This document shows, piece after piece, positions 26,870-36,202 of a stretch of DNA of 64,000 nt. The stretch lies in the NCBI GenBank assembly GCA_963931085.1, contig OZ006973.1, positions 744,001 through 808,000 on the forward strand. Reading direction: 5' to 3'. Both the position numbers and the translations under genes were made by a program. Under the pieces are notes generated by a model, which was given only the letters and a program-made list of their open reading frames with translations, was not told the origin of the DNA and made no database searches. The stretch comes from UMGS1994 sp944386155 (GTDB lineage Bacteria; Bacillota; Clostridia; TANB77; CAG-508). How positions within the stretch are numbered: position 1 is the first letter of the stretch; each line of letters opens with the position of its first letter.

Positions 26870-28117
26870 ATGATTCAAAAACCAAAAGGTACTAGAGATA
26901 TATTACCAGGAGAATCTTATAAATGGCAATATATCGAAAACACAATAAAAGAAATATTAGAGAATAATGGAATGAAAGAAATTAGAGTTCCAGCTTTTGA
27001 ATATACTGAGCTTTTTCAAAGAGGTGTAGGAGAAACAACTGATGTTGTACAAAAAGAAATGTATACTTTTTTAGATAAAGCAGATAGAAGTATAACTTTA
27101 AGGCCAGAAGGAACTGCTGGTGTTGTAAGAAGTTACATAGAAAATGGTTTATCTAATTTAGGAAGTCCGCTTAAGCTATGGTATAACATGCCTATGTATA
27201 GATATGAGAATGTTCAAAAAGGTAGATATAGAGAATTTAGACAAATAGGAACAGAAGTAATAGGAAGTGAATCTTATTTAGCTGATGTAGAAGTTATCTT
27301 AGCAGGAAAAGCAATATTTGATAAATTAGAAATTCCAAATATTAAATTAAATATTAATAGTATTGGATGTCCTGTTTGTAGGAAAAAATATCAAGAAGCT
27401 TTAAGGGACTTTTTAAGGCCAAATTTCGATAAGTACTGTGATACATGTAAAACAAGATTTGAAAAAAATCCATTAAGAATATTAGATTGTAAAGAAGAAA
27501 AATGTAAAAAAATGAATGTAGGAGCTCCAGTAATATTAGATTTCTTATGTGATGAGTGTAAAACACATTTTGAAAAAATAAAGAAAACACTAGAAGAACT
27601 TGGAATTGACTATCGAATTGATTCTAGTATAGTAAGAGGATTAGATTATTATACTAAAACAGTATTTGAATTTATATCTGAAGATGATGGGTTAGCTGTA
27701 TTAGGCGGAGGAAGATATGATGGGCTTGTAAAAGAAGTTGGAGGACAAAATACTCCTGCCGTTGGCTTTGCTACTGGTTTAGATAGAATTGTAGAAGTGT
27801 TTGATAAGTATAATAAAGATAAAATTAAAAATCTAAATATGAAATTATATATTGCAAACATAGGAGATAGGGCAGAAGTCATAGCTACGAAAATTGCTTA
27901 TGAATTAAGAGCTTTAGGAATATATGTAGAAAAAGATATTTGCTCTAGAAGCATAAATGCTCAGTTTAAATATGCAAACAAGAAAAATGCTGAATATGTA
28001 CTTACAATAGGAGATACTGAAGTAGAAGAAAATAAAGCAAAGATAAAAAATATGAATACAGGAATTGAAGAAGAGATTAATTTAAATACTGAAGAAATAT
28101 ACAAGTATTTATCATAA
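26870..28117 (+). CDS. hisS: histidyl-tRNA synthetase
   Basis: 415 residues from ATG 26870. TGGAGTG upstream is its Shine-Dalgarno and overlaps the GTG at 26861, so the later ATG is preferred (MIQKPKGTRDILPG). Class II synthetase motifs: EIRVPAFEYTELFQRGVGET (motif 1), RPEGTAGVVRSYIE and MYRYENVQKGRYREFRQIGTE (motif 2), GLDYYTKTVFEF (histidine site) and the late GLDRIVEVF motif 3. An insertion with paired cysteines (CPVCRKKYQ, CDTCKTRFEKNP, CDECKTHFE) is usual in clostridial HisRS. Confidence 0.93.
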   Translation: MIQKPKGTRDILPGESYKWQYIENTIKEILENNGMKEIRVPAFEYTELFQRGVGETTDVVQKEMYTFLDKADRSITLRPEGTAGVVRSYIENGLSNLGSPLKLWYNMPMYRYENVQKGRYREFRQIGTEVIGSESYLADVEVILAGKAIFDKLEIPNIKLNINSIGCPVCRKKYQEALRDFLRPNFDKYCDTCKTRFEKNPLRILDCKEEKCKKMNVGAPVILDFLCDECKTHFEKIKKTLEELGIDYRIDSSIVRGLDYYTKTVFEFISEDDGLAVLGGGRYDGLVKEVGGQNTPAVGFATGLDRIVEVFDKYNKDKIKNLNMKLYIANIGDRAEVIATKIAYELRALGIYVEKDICSRSINAQFKYANKKNAEYVLTIGDTEVEENKAKIKNMNTGIEEEINLNTEEIYKYLS

Positions 28118-28175
28118 TTTGAAATCATTAAAATATACTATTATATAGAAGTATATTTAAAGGAATTGATAATTA

Positions 28176-29397
28176 ATGATAAATCTAACAGTATTAAATA
28201 TAAAAGATATTATAAAAGGTCTAGTAAAATTTATAGCAATAATTATATTTGTTATAATTTGTACTAGATTTTTTTATTTAATGAAAAATATTGATTTTAA
28301 AGATATTATAATTAAGAAGTTTAAGGCTATTGAAGGAAAAACTTATTTAGAAGTGATAAATGATAATATTAGTTTATTAAAAGGTAAAGTAAATAGTAAT
28401 TTAGATGATAATAAGGAAAATAAAGATAATAAAGATTTAGTAAATAACATTGATAAAGAAAATTATTTTTGTTTATCAAATATTATAGACAATATTTTAA
28501 ATAAAGAGATAAGTTTTTTAGGGTATATAGATAGCAAACATAACATAGATAATAAAAATGATAATAATTTAAAAGAAGAGGAAGATTTAGAAAAAACAGA
28601 TGATAATGATAAAGAAATAAAAATGGCAAAAAAAGAAGCTGAAAGTGAAGTTATTAATGAGAATAATAAAAAAGATACATATAATAAAACTTATAATGGT
28701 GTAAAAATAAAAAATGAGTCTAAATATAAGTTAACAGAAAAAGATTTAAAGCCTGATATAGATTTTAAGAATAAAAAAGATATTGTAATTTATCATACAC
28801 ATACTTGTGAAAGTTATACAAAGACAGAGAAATTTAATTACAAAAGTTCAGGAAATTTTAGAACTACAGATTTGAATTATTCTGTAGCAAGAGTAGGTAC
28901 AGAGTTAAAAAAATATTTAGATAAATATAATTTTAATGTTATACATAATAAAACATATCATGATTATCCAAAATATAATGGTTCATATACTAGGTCATTA
29001 AAAACTATCGAAAAAATTATGAAGACAAGCAAAGCAAGTTTAGTAATAGATTTACATAGAGATGCTTTAGGAAGTAATAGTAAATATGCTCCTGCAGTAA
29101 AGATAAACGGAGAAGAAGCGGCACAACTTATGTTTGTAATAGGCACAAGTGGAGGGGGATTAAAACATGATGATTGGAAAAAGAATCTTAAATTAGCAAT
29201 CAAATTTCAAGAAAAGGCAAACGAGATGTATCCTCGGGTTATTTAAGCCAATAATAGTTAGAAATTCAAGATATAATCAACATATTTCAGAAGGTGCTTG
29301 TATAATAGAAGTAGGTGCTACTGGAAATACTTTAGAACAATGTTTAGTAAGTATGAAGTATTTATCAGCAGTCATAGATGAAGTAATGGAGAATTGA
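28176..29397 (+). CDS. spoIIP: stage II sporulation protein P, read through a +1 shift at CGGG
   Basis: 406 residues when joined. SpoIIP is the peptidoglycan amidase/endopeptidase of the DMP engulfment machine. Residues about 10-30 form a membrane anchor, followed by a long Asn/Lys/Asp linker, then the catalytic domain: DIVIYHTHTCESYTKTEKF, NYSVARVGTELKKYLDKYNF, VIDLHRDALGSNSKYAPAV and MFVIGTSGGGLKHDDWKKNL. At codon 354 the zero frame meets CGG, reads one more codon and stops. One base on it continues YPGLFKPIIVRNSRYNQH then EGACIIEVGATGNTLEQC, the conserved SpoIIP C-terminus containing the late Glu. Loss of that end would be expected to block sporulation. It is the last gene of the recJ operon. 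Confidence 0.9.
29235..29238 (+). other. +1 shift site CGGG in spoIIP (CCT-C-GGG)
   Basis: The zero frame reads ATG TAT CCT CGG GTT ATT TAA. Skipping C gives MYPGLFKPIIVRNSRYNQ, which matches the SpoIIP family. One of two sites with GGG rather than GGA. Confidence 0.9.
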
Positions 29398-29420
29398 AAA
29401 GTGTAGTTAATTTACATAAT

Positions 29421-29449
29421 TTGAAAAAAATCGATATTTATGATAAAAT
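29421..29449 (+). promoter_or_regulatory. promoter of the foreign gene at 29481
   Basis: TTGAAA, 17 bases, TAAAAT, then Shine-Dalgarno TAGGAGGT before the ATG. Confidence 0.55.
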
Positions 29450-29480
29450 ATAGAAGACAAAAAATTTAGGAGGTAGATGT

Positions 29481-30011
29481 ATGCGGGAATTCAACGAACC
29501 AAAGCTAGTCCCTTTCAAATTCAAATGGGTTTTGAAAAAGGAAGATGCTGATATCGTACTTTCTGCAAGAAGAGATCTTTGTGATTACTTCGCTCTTGGT
29601 GTTTATTGCCTTGCAAGATCAATCAAAGATCCAGAAAATACAGTTGTGAGAGTGTGTTTTTCACTTACGGAATATGTAGGGGAAGACGCTTCAATATCAG
29701 TTGTTGAAAAAGGAGTGCAATATCACATTTTCAAGAATCCACTTGGAAAACAAATTTACGAAAATGTAAATACCATAGCCGACTATTATTTTGGGCGGGA
29801 AACGATTGGTGCAAAAGTCATTATCGCATTATTGTATCCGGAGTTTACGGCGACTTTGATGGGAATAATTGATTCACCAAGTATAACATGTTTTTTCCCG
29901 GCTAAACACAGAATGAGAGATACGCTTAGTGCTCAGAAATTTGCCCAGTGTATCATCAAACAGAGGTTGTGGATTGCTTACCCTGATGGGAGGGATTCAA
30001 AGTACATCTAA
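29481..30011 (+). CDS. protein of foreign composition, function unknown
   Basis: 176 residues, MREFNEPKLVPFKFKWVLKK onwards. No motif is recognised. Composition and codons (CTT, CGG, TCC, GCC, GGG, GAC) differ from neighbours. CGG occurs in frame at codon 2 and codon 106 (29796-29798), each followed by G, and both must be read normally. A shift at codon 2 would end the product within ten codons. It faces the next foreign gene and shares a terminator with it, so the two probably arrived together as a small island between spoIIP and pgi. Confidence 0.55.
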   Translation: MREFNEPKLVPFKFKWVLKKEDADIVLSARRDLCDYFALGVYCLARSIKDPENTVVRVCFSLTEYVGEDASISVVEKGVQYHIFKNPLGKQIYENVNTIADYYFGRETIGAKVIIALLYPEFTATLMGIIDSPSITCFFPAKHRMRDTLSAQKFAQCIIKQRLWIAYPDGRDSKYI

Positions 30012-30065
30012 ATACGAAATGTCGCGTGCTTACAAAACAAGCAGAGTTCTGCAGTGTTATAGCAC

Positions 30066-30111
30066 AAAAAAACCGGTGCCATACTCTTTTTTAGTATGGC
30101 ACCGGTTTTTT
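30066..30111. terminator. strong bidirectional terminator between two foreign genes
   Basis: A perfect GC-rich stem (AAAAAACCGGTGCCATACT with its complement) has a T-rich loop, an A run before it and a T run after it. Confidence 0.9.
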
Positions 30112-30125
30112 GTTCCTAGAAATCT

Positions 30126-30692
30126 TCAGAACAAACTCGCCAAAAAATCAATTATTGCTTTGCCTATTGCGCCCATTGAGAAAACGATAAGGCACACGGC
30201 GAGTATGGCGATAATACTCCAAAATAAACAGCCTAAGCTACAACCAGATCCTTTTGAAGAATTGCTGTACTGCTTTGAGGATTTGGTGCTGCTATGCACA
30301 AGAGAACTGGGACTGGAATATGTTGTACCAATGGATTCAAAAAAGCTATCATCACTTAAAAAAGCATCTAAATCAAACAAATCTTGGTCAAGCCTAGCCA
30401 TTTGATAATCTATTGCTTTTTCATAAGTTAAGAGTTGCCTCTCTAAAATCTTTAAGTACTCTGGGTCGTATGAACTATGATATACAGATTCTGTGTTTAC
30501 AATGACTGTGATATCATTTTTCGTTTTACTGTATTTGATTACAGTTTTTCCAGTAGGAGATATAGACTCAACAACCGTGTAGCCGTCTTTGTCGACATAT
30601 TTCCTTGTTGTGTGTCCAGGACCAGATCCTACATTTTTGGTGCTTGACGGAAGATTCCGCCGGTCACTACTTTTACCTGAAGTATTTCCCAT
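30126..30692 (-). CDS. foreign protein with C-terminal membrane anchor
   Basis: 188 residues. A Ser/Gly-rich N-terminus (MGNTSGKSSDRRNLPSSTKN) is followed by a probable beta stretch (YVDKDGYTVVESISPTGKT), a helical region with DFLASLF-type hydrophobics, a Ser-rich linker and one C-terminal membrane helix (LFWSIIAILAVCLIVFSM). Codons 11 and 12 are CGG CGG (30657-30662 on the minus strand), both read normally. The Shine-Dalgarno is AAGGAGG. The family is not recognised; tail-anchored architecture is all that can be said. Confidence 0.55.
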   Translation of the reverse strand: MGNTSGKSSDRRNLPSSTKNVGSGPGHTTRKYVDKDGYTVVESISPTGKTVIKYSKTKNDITVIVNTESVYHSSYDPEYLKILERQLLTYEKAIDYQMARLDQDLFDLDAFLSDDSFFESIGTTYSSPSSLVHSSTKSSKQYSNSSKGSGCSLGCLFWSIIAILAVCLIVFSMGAIGKAIIDFLASLF

Positions 30693-30797
30693 AATACTAC
30701 CTCCTTAAATCATTAGGGATAAGTTAATTATACCACATTTTAGGAGTATTTATCAAAAATTAATTTAATTTAGTTATATAAAAATTATAAGTTACAC

Positions 30798-30826
30798 TTG
30801 AATAAATAGATGTTTACAAATATAAT
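30798..30826 (+). promoter_or_regulatory. promoter of pgi
   Basis: TTGAAT, a 17-base spacer and TATAAT, 29 bases before the start codon. Confidence 0.7.
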
Positions 30827-30854
30827 ATAGCTATATTAAAGGAGGTTGATGATA

Positions 30855-32156
30855 ATGGTTAAATTTGATTATAACAATTCAAGTATTAACGATAGAATGA
30901 TCTTTGAATTTGATAGCATAGTAAAAGAAAATAACAAATGGATTGAAGAAAATAAAAATGATGAAAAAGAGTTTTTGGGATGGGTTGATTTACCCGTAAA
31001 TTATGATAAAGAAGAATTTGATAGAATAAAAAAAGCAGCAAAAAAGATTCAAAATGATTCTGATTATTTAATTGTGATTGGTATCGGAGGATCTTATTTA
31101 GGTGCAAGAGCAGTTATAGAAGCTTTAACAAATTGTTTTTATAATATGATTCCATTAAAAAGAAGAGAGACACCAAAAATAATTTATGCAGGAAATAATT
31201 TAAGTCCAAATTATTTACATGATTTATTAGAATTAATTGCTGAAAAAGATATTTCATTAAATGTCATTTCTAAATCAGGAACTACAACAGAGCCAGCTAT
31301 AGCTTTTAGAGTTTTAAGAGAAGCGATTGAAACAAAATATGGTGTAGAAGAAGCTAAAAAAAGAATTTATGTTACAACAGATAAAGAAAAAGGTGCTTTA
31401 AAAACATTAGCAAATGATGAAAAGTATGAGACTTTTGTAATTCCAGATAATGTTGGTGGAAGATTTTCAGTACTTACAGCTGTTGGATTACTTCCAATTG
31501 CTACTGCAGGAATAGATATTGACAAATTAATGAAAGGTGCTGAAGATGCAAGAGGAAAATATTCTGATCCAGAAGTTAAATTTAATGATTGTTACAAATA
31601 TGCTGTAATTAGAAATTTATTATATAATTCTGGGAAAACAACTGAAATTTTAGCTAATTATGAGCCACAATTACATTATATGACAGAATGGTGGAAACAG
31701 TTATATGGAGAAAGTGAAGGAAAAGATGGAAAAGGACTATTTCCAGCAGGTGTAGACTTTACAACTGATCTTCATTCAATGGGACAATATATCCAAGATG
31801 GAAAAAGAAATTTAATTGAAACAGTAGTATGTGTTGAAAATCCAAAGTCTAATATAACTCTTTCAGAAGATAAAGAGAATTTAGATGGTTTAAATTATTT
31901 AGCTGGTAAAGATTTAGATTATATTAATAAAAAAGCTATGGAAGGAACTATAGAAGCTCATGTTACAGGAAATGTTCCTAATATGAAGATTACTATTGAT
32001 AAATTAGATGAGGAAAACTTAGGTCATTTAATATATTTCTTTGAAAAAGCTTGTGCAATGTCTGGACTAATTTTAGGTGTAAATCCATTTAATCAACCTG
32101 GTGTTGAGGAATATAAGAAAAACATGTTTAGGTTATTAGAAAAACCAGGATATTAA
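30855..32156 (+). CDS. pgi: glucose-6-phosphate isomerase
   Basis: 433 residues. It interconverts glucose-6-phosphate and fructose-6-phosphate in glycolysis. ATG 30855 is chosen because AAAGGAGGT lies 8 bases upstream; ATG 30849 is too close to it. Motifs: VIGIGGSYLGARAVIEAL, VISKSGTTTEPAIAFR (phosphate-binding SIS loop), DNVGGRFSVLTAVGLLPIA (PGI signature), LHSMGQYIQDG, and the final NPFNQPGVEEYKKNMF with the catalytic-end block. It resembles the Bacillus-type short PGI. It is alone, with a promoter and a terminator shared with the MFS gene. Confidence 0.95.
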   Translation: MVKFDYNNSSINDRMIFEFDSIVKENNKWIEENKNDEKEFLGWVDLPVNYDKEEFDRIKKAAKKIQNDSDYLIVIGIGGSYLGARAVIEALTNCFYNMIPLKRRETPKIIYAGNNLSPNYLHDLLELIAEKDISLNVISKSGTTTEPAIAFRVLREAIETKYGVEEAKKRIYVTTDKEKGALKTLANDEKYETFVIPDNVGGRFSVLTAVGLLPIATAGIDIDKLMKGAEDARGKYSDPEVKFNDCYKYAVIRNLLYNSGKTTEILANYEPQLHYMTEWWKQLYGESEGKDGKGLFPAGVDFTTDLHSMGQYIQDGKRNLIETVVCVENPKSNITLSEDKENLDGLNYLAGKDLDYINKKAMEGTIEAHVTGNVPNMKITIDKLDEENLGHLIYFFEKACAMSGLILGVNPFNQPGVEEYKKNMFRLLEKPGY

Positions 32157-32186
32157 AATAAAAAATAAATAAAAACAGTATAAAAT

Positions 32187-32225
32187 AAAAAGTATATTAC
32201 TAATAAACATTAGTAATATACTTTT
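32187..32225. terminator. bidirectional terminator between pgi and the MFS gene
   Basis: AAAAGTATATTACTA and TAGTAATATACTTTT arms carry A and T runs at the two sides. Confidence 0.85.
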
Positions 32226-32235
32226 TATTATTTAT

Positions 32236-33618
32236 TTACTTATTTAATTGTAAATCATCGAATTTTAATTCTTTAGAATCATATTCATTAGGATTTAGTC
32301 CAAGTCTTGTTTTCATATAATTTATAGTAATAATAAATAGAACAAGGAAAATAAATCCTATTATGATTAGAGAATTTTTAGTATTAGTGATATTTAAAAG
32401 TAGTGATGCAACTATTCCTAAAATTGTACTTGAAATACTATTAAAAAATGATTTAGCTGAAAATATTTTTGAATCAATATCTTCATTTGTAAAATTTCTA
32501 TAATATCTATCGATTAATATTTGATAAATTCCAACAATGATGTATTTTATTGAAAGAGCAAATATTGCAATAATAGATATTATATAGATATTATTTCCTA
32601 AATATCCAGAAAGTCCTAATAATATACATGCTAGACTTACTGTAACACCAAGAATTGAAAGCGATTTATTTTTAAATTTATTATGAAACTTTTCTTGCTT
32701 TTTTGAAGATATACTTGCTGTTATTTCAAGAAAAGCAACTACTATACCAATTATTCCAGCAGGAAGGCCTATTTCTTCTAAAAGACTTACTTGATAAGAA
32801 GCAAGTACTGTGATTACTCCATACATGATTGAAGAAAATAGAATTAAGCTACGTAATCTTTTAGAAGAGATTATATATTTAAATGAAATTATTAAATCAT
32901 TAATAGATATTTTCAAAGTTTCTTTTATTTTTTCTTTTTTAGATATTTGTATTTCTTTATCTATATTATTATTATTTTCATCTATATTTTGTTTTTCATT
33001 TTTATTGTTAATGTAATTTTCATCATTATTTTCAGGAATAGGATCAATAAATGCTAGTGAAATCAAAAATGAAAATATTACAATACAAAGTGATATTATA
33101 ATTGGAAGATAACCATTAATTGTATATATAAATCCAGATATCATAAGAGATATAGAATTTAATATAAAGTATCCAGAAAGTCCTTTACTAGTAAGCTTTG
33201 CAAATATTCTACTTTTAGTAGAAGCTTGTGGTATTGATTCATTAAGTAAGCTTAAATCAGAAACATCTTTTAAGGAAAATGCAATAGAAGCAAATATTTC
33301 AGCTATTATTAAATCAAGTAAGCTATCACTTAATAAAACTAGTAATATATATATAACATTTGAAAGGTTTCCGAGAACCATACATTTTTTCCTTCCAATT
33401 AATTCTATAGTTAAGACTGCTGGAATTTGAAAAATTATTATGAATAATGAATAAAAAGCGTCTTCTAAAACTACGTTAGATGGGCTAATATTTTTAATCT
33501 GTGTTAAAAATAAGAAATTAATTGTATAAAAAAATAAATAATCAAATGAAATTGCTCTATATAAAGGAAATAACTTCATATTTCTTTTACATATTTTTGG
33601 GCTTATCTTTTGTTCCAT
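32236..33618 (-). CDS. major facilitator superfamily transporter
   Basis: 460 residues from the ATG at 33618, which has AAAGGAG at good spacing; the longer frame upstream lacks one. About 11-12 membrane helices are visible. The loop after helix 2 has ELIGRKKCMVLGNLSN, a variant of the MFS motif A. The central loop (residues about 195-235) is Asn/Lys/Glu-rich. Likely a drug or small-molecule exporter, but the substrate is not readable. Note CTC GGA here (MVLGNL): C and GG lie in separate codons and no shift is needed, which is a useful control for the CGG sites. Single gene, convergent with pgi. Confidence 0.8.
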   Translation of the reverse strand: MEQKISPKICKRNMKLFPLYRAISFDYLFFYTINFLFLTQIKNISPSNVVLEDAFYSLFIIIFQIPAVLTIELIGRKKCMVLGNLSNVIYILLVLLSDSLLDLIIAEIFASIAFSLKDVSDLSLLNESIPQASTKSRIFAKLTSKGLSGYFILNSISLMISGFIYTINGYLPIIISLCIVIFSFLISLAFIDPIPENNDENYINNKNEKQNIDENNNNIDKEIQISKKEKIKETLKISINDLIISFKYIISSKRLRSLILFSSIMYGVITVLASYQVSLLEEIGLPAGIIGIVVAFLEITASISSKKQEKFHNKFKNKSLSILGVTVSLACILLGLSGYLGNNIYIISIIAIFALSIKYIIVGIYQILIDRYYRNFTNEDIDSKIFSAKSFFNSISSTILGIVASLLLNITNTKNSLIIIGFIFLVLFIITINYMKTRLGLNPNEYDSKELKFDDLQLNK

Positions 33619-33777
33619 AAAAATCTCCTTTAATTTTTCCATAAATATTATATATATAAATAAATTCAAGTTCAAGGAAAAAGTGCATTGATTAAAATAT
33701 ATATTAAAAATTTAAAAAAATAAATAATTCAATAATATAATAATGTATTCTAAGAAATATTATTTACATAATTTTTG

Positions 33778-33806
33778 TTGACAAAAAAAGAAAAAGATAG
33801 TATCAT
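33778..33806 (+). promoter_or_regulatory. promoter of the T-box-thrS transcript
   Basis: TTGACA, 17 bases, TATCAT, directly before the T-box leader. Confidence 0.75.
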
Positions 33807-33814
33807 ATTTGTAT

Positions 33815-34036
33815 GATAAACGTTGACGGGACAAAGTAAAATAGAGGTTATTAAAAGAGATGATTAGTCAGAGGCTGAAAGCTAATCTTAACAAACATAT
33901 TTGAAAAACTACCCCTGAGTTTCCTAGAAATAGGCGTGTAGATTACGTTACAGATCTATTAAGAGTTAAACATTAGGGTGGAACCGTAAGAAATAAACTT
34001 ACCCCTATAAGCTATTTTAGCTTATAGGGGATTTTT
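33815..34036 (+). promoter_or_regulatory. T-box leader (tRNA-Thr sensing riboswitch)
   Basis: The T-box sequence AGGGTGGAACCG is at 33975-33986. It is followed by a terminator hairpin CCCCTATAAGC / GCTTATAGGGG (34002-34030) and a T run. Upstream paired segments (GATTAGTCAGAGGCTGAAAG region) form stem I. A Thr codon candidate (ACT/ACC) lies near 33918-33923. Uncharged tRNA-Thr is expected to favour the antiterminator and allow thrS transcription. Confidence 0.88.
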
Positions 34037-34117
34037 GTATTTGCCAAAAATCCTCTATAATTTAAGTAGCTTCAAATAAATTTTTTTAAAGCCATTAAAG
34101 GCAAAGGAGGAATTTAT

Positions 34118-35875
34118 ATGTTTAAAATTAAGTTAGGCGGTGGAAGAACTGCAGAAGTTGAAGAAAGTATGTATTGGCATACAACAGCTCATGTTATGGC
34201 ACAAGCTGTAAAAAGATTATTTCCTGATGCAAAATTAACAATAGGACCTGCAATAGAGCATGGATTTTATTATGATTTTGATGTTGAAAAACCATTTTCA
34301 GAGGACGATTTGGTAAAAATTGAAGACGAAATGAGAAAAATTATTAAAGAAGATTTAAAACTTGAAAGGTTTGAACTTCCAAGAGATGAAGCTATTAAAC
34401 TAATGAAAGAAAATAATGAAGACTACAAAGTAGAAATTATTGAAGAGCTTCCAGAAGGAGAAGTTATATCTTTTTATAAACAAGGAGATTTTACAGATTT
34501 ATGTAGAGGACCACACCTTCCATCTACAGGATGTATAAAAGCAATTAAACTTTTATCATCATCTGGTGCATATTGGAGAGGTGATGAAAAAAATAAAATG
34601 CTTCAAAGAATTTATGGTATTTCATTTCCAAAACAAAGCGAACTTGATGAATATTTAAATATGATTGAAGAGGCTAAAAAAAGAGATCATAGAAAACTAG
34701 GAAAAGAATTAGATTTATTCTTCTTTGATGAAACAGCTCCTGGAATGGCATATTGGCTTCCTAAAGGATTTAAGATGATGAATATATTAATAGACTTTTG
34801 GAGAAAAGAACATGAAAAAAGAGGATATATGGAGTTTTCAGGGCCACAATTAAATAGTAGTGAACTTTGGAAAACTTCAGGGCATTGGGATCACTACAAA
34901 GAAGATATGTTTGTATTAACTGATTCAGATGGAAAAGAACAAGCATTAAAACCAATGAACTGTCCAAATGCTATTAAAATATATGCATCTAAATTAAGAA
35001 GTTATAAAGATTTACCATTAAGATTTAATGATATAGATGTAATTCATAGAAATGAAAAATCTGGTCAATTAAATGGATTATTTAGAGTAAGAATGTTCAG
35101 ACAAGATGATGCTCATAACTTTATTACTGAAGAACAAATAGGCTCAGAAATTAAAGATATTATAGAAATTGCAAAATATTTATATGGTATTTTTGGACTT
35201 GATTTTGAACTTACTTTATCTACAAGACCTGATGATTATATGGGAGATATAGAACTTTGGAATAAAGCAGAAGATAATCTAAGAAATGTATTAGATGATT
35301 TATGTGGAAAAGATAATTATAAAATAAATGAAGGTGATGGAGCATTCTATGGTCCTAAGATCGATATTAAAATGAAAGATTGTTTAGGAAGAGAATGGCA
35401 AATGGGAACAGTTCAAGTAGATTTTCAATTACCACTTAGATTTAATCTATCTTATATAGATAGTGATGGAAATAAAAAGACTCCAATATTAATTCATAGA
35501 GCTTTATTTGGATCTTTTGAAAGATTTATCGGAATTATTACAGAGCATTTTGCAGGAGCATTTCCAGTATGGCTTTCTCCAGTTCAAGTTAAAGTTATGC
35601 CTATATCTGATAGTCAAATCCCTTATGCTAAAGAAGTCTTGAAAGCACTTGAAAATGAAGGTATTAGAGTAGAACTAGATGATAGACAAGAAAAAATAGG
35701 ATATAAAATTCGTGAAGCACAACTTCAAAAACTTCCATATATGCTAATATTAGGTGAAAAAGAAGTTGAAGCAAAAGCTGTAGGAGTGAGAGTTAGAAAA
35801 GAAGGAGATATTGGTAAGATGAGCTTAGATGATTTCATAAATAGAGTTAAAGAAGATGTAAAATCATATAGATAA
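34118..35875 (+). CDS. thrS: threonyl-tRNA synthetase lacking the TGS domain
   Basis: 585 residues. The start, MFKIKLGGGRTAEVEESMYW, runs almost directly into the N2 editing domain (HTTAHVMAQAVKRLFPDA, DLCRGPHLPSTG). The usual N-terminal TGS domain of about 60 residues is missing, which is why it is shorter than the usual 640. Editing-site residues HxxxH and CxxxH are present. Class II catalytic blocks: GPQLNSSELWKTSGHWDHY, MNCPNAIKIYASKLRSY, RVRMFRQDDAHNF, and motif 3 region HRALFGSFERFIG. The anticodon domain closes it (LSPVQVKVMPISD). Shine-Dalgarno AAAGGAGG. It is controlled by the T-box upstream. Confidence 0.94.
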   Translation: MFKIKLGGGRTAEVEESMYWHTTAHVMAQAVKRLFPDAKLTIGPAIEHGFYYDFDVEKPFSEDDLVKIEDEMRKIIKEDLKLERFELPRDEAIKLMKENNEDYKVEIIEELPEGEVISFYKQGDFTDLCRGPHLPSTGCIKAIKLLSSSGAYWRGDEKNKMLQRIYGISFPKQSELDEYLNMIEEAKKRDHRKLGKELDLFFFDETAPGMAYWLPKGFKMMNILIDFWRKEHEKRGYMEFSGPQLNSSELWKTSGHWDHYKEDMFVLTDSDGKEQALKPMNCPNAIKIYASKLRSYKDLPLRFNDIDVIHRNEKSGQLNGLFRVRMFRQDDAHNFITEEQIGSEIKDIIEIAKYLYGIFGLDFELTLSTRPDDYMGDIELWNKAEDNLRNVLDDLCGKDNYKINEGDGAFYGPKIDIKMKDCLGREWQMGTVQVDFQLPLRFNLSYIDSDGNKKTPILIHRALFGSFERFIGIITEHFAGAFPVWLSPVQVKVMPISDSQIPYAKEVLKALENEGIRVELDDRQEKIGYKIREAQLQKLPYMLILGEKEVEAKAVGVRVRKEGDIGKMSLDDFINRVKEDVKSYR

Positions 35876-35915
35876 TATAATATACTTTAATCTATTGTTT
35901 AATTAGAAACAGCTA

Positions 35916-35957
35916 AAAAATAGAAATATATATTTATAAGTATATATTTCTATTTTT
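35916..35957 (+). terminator. terminator after thrS
   Basis: AAAAATAGAAATATATA and TATATATTTCTATTTTT arms with a T-rich end. Confidence 0.8.
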
Positions 35958-36202
35958 ATGTTTTAATTTGAATTAATTTTATTTATTTGATTTTAGTTTA
36001 TCAAATATAGTTTCTACATTTGATTTAAGTCTATTTAATGTTATTTATTTAATTTAATTTTATTTTTAGTGATATGTTATAAAATATAATTAAAAATCTT
36101 TTAAACTTTTATAAAAAACTTATTGGAAAATATTTTATAGTATGATATACTGTGATAAATTGTTATGTTAAAAGAATAGAAAAAGAGGGAAGGTACAGGA
36201 GT
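35958..36202. other. T-rich gap before the coiled-coil gene
   Basis: No gene supported. A possible -10 (TATGAT/TATACT) lies near 36140-36150. The GTG at 36152 opens the frame of the next gene but has no Shine-Dalgarno. Confidence 0.4.

Noticed and set aside
33361..33400. C-GGA in the MFS gene (MVLGNL) as a shift site
   Set aside because: CTC GGA is in normal register and the frame is open on both sides; no shift is required.
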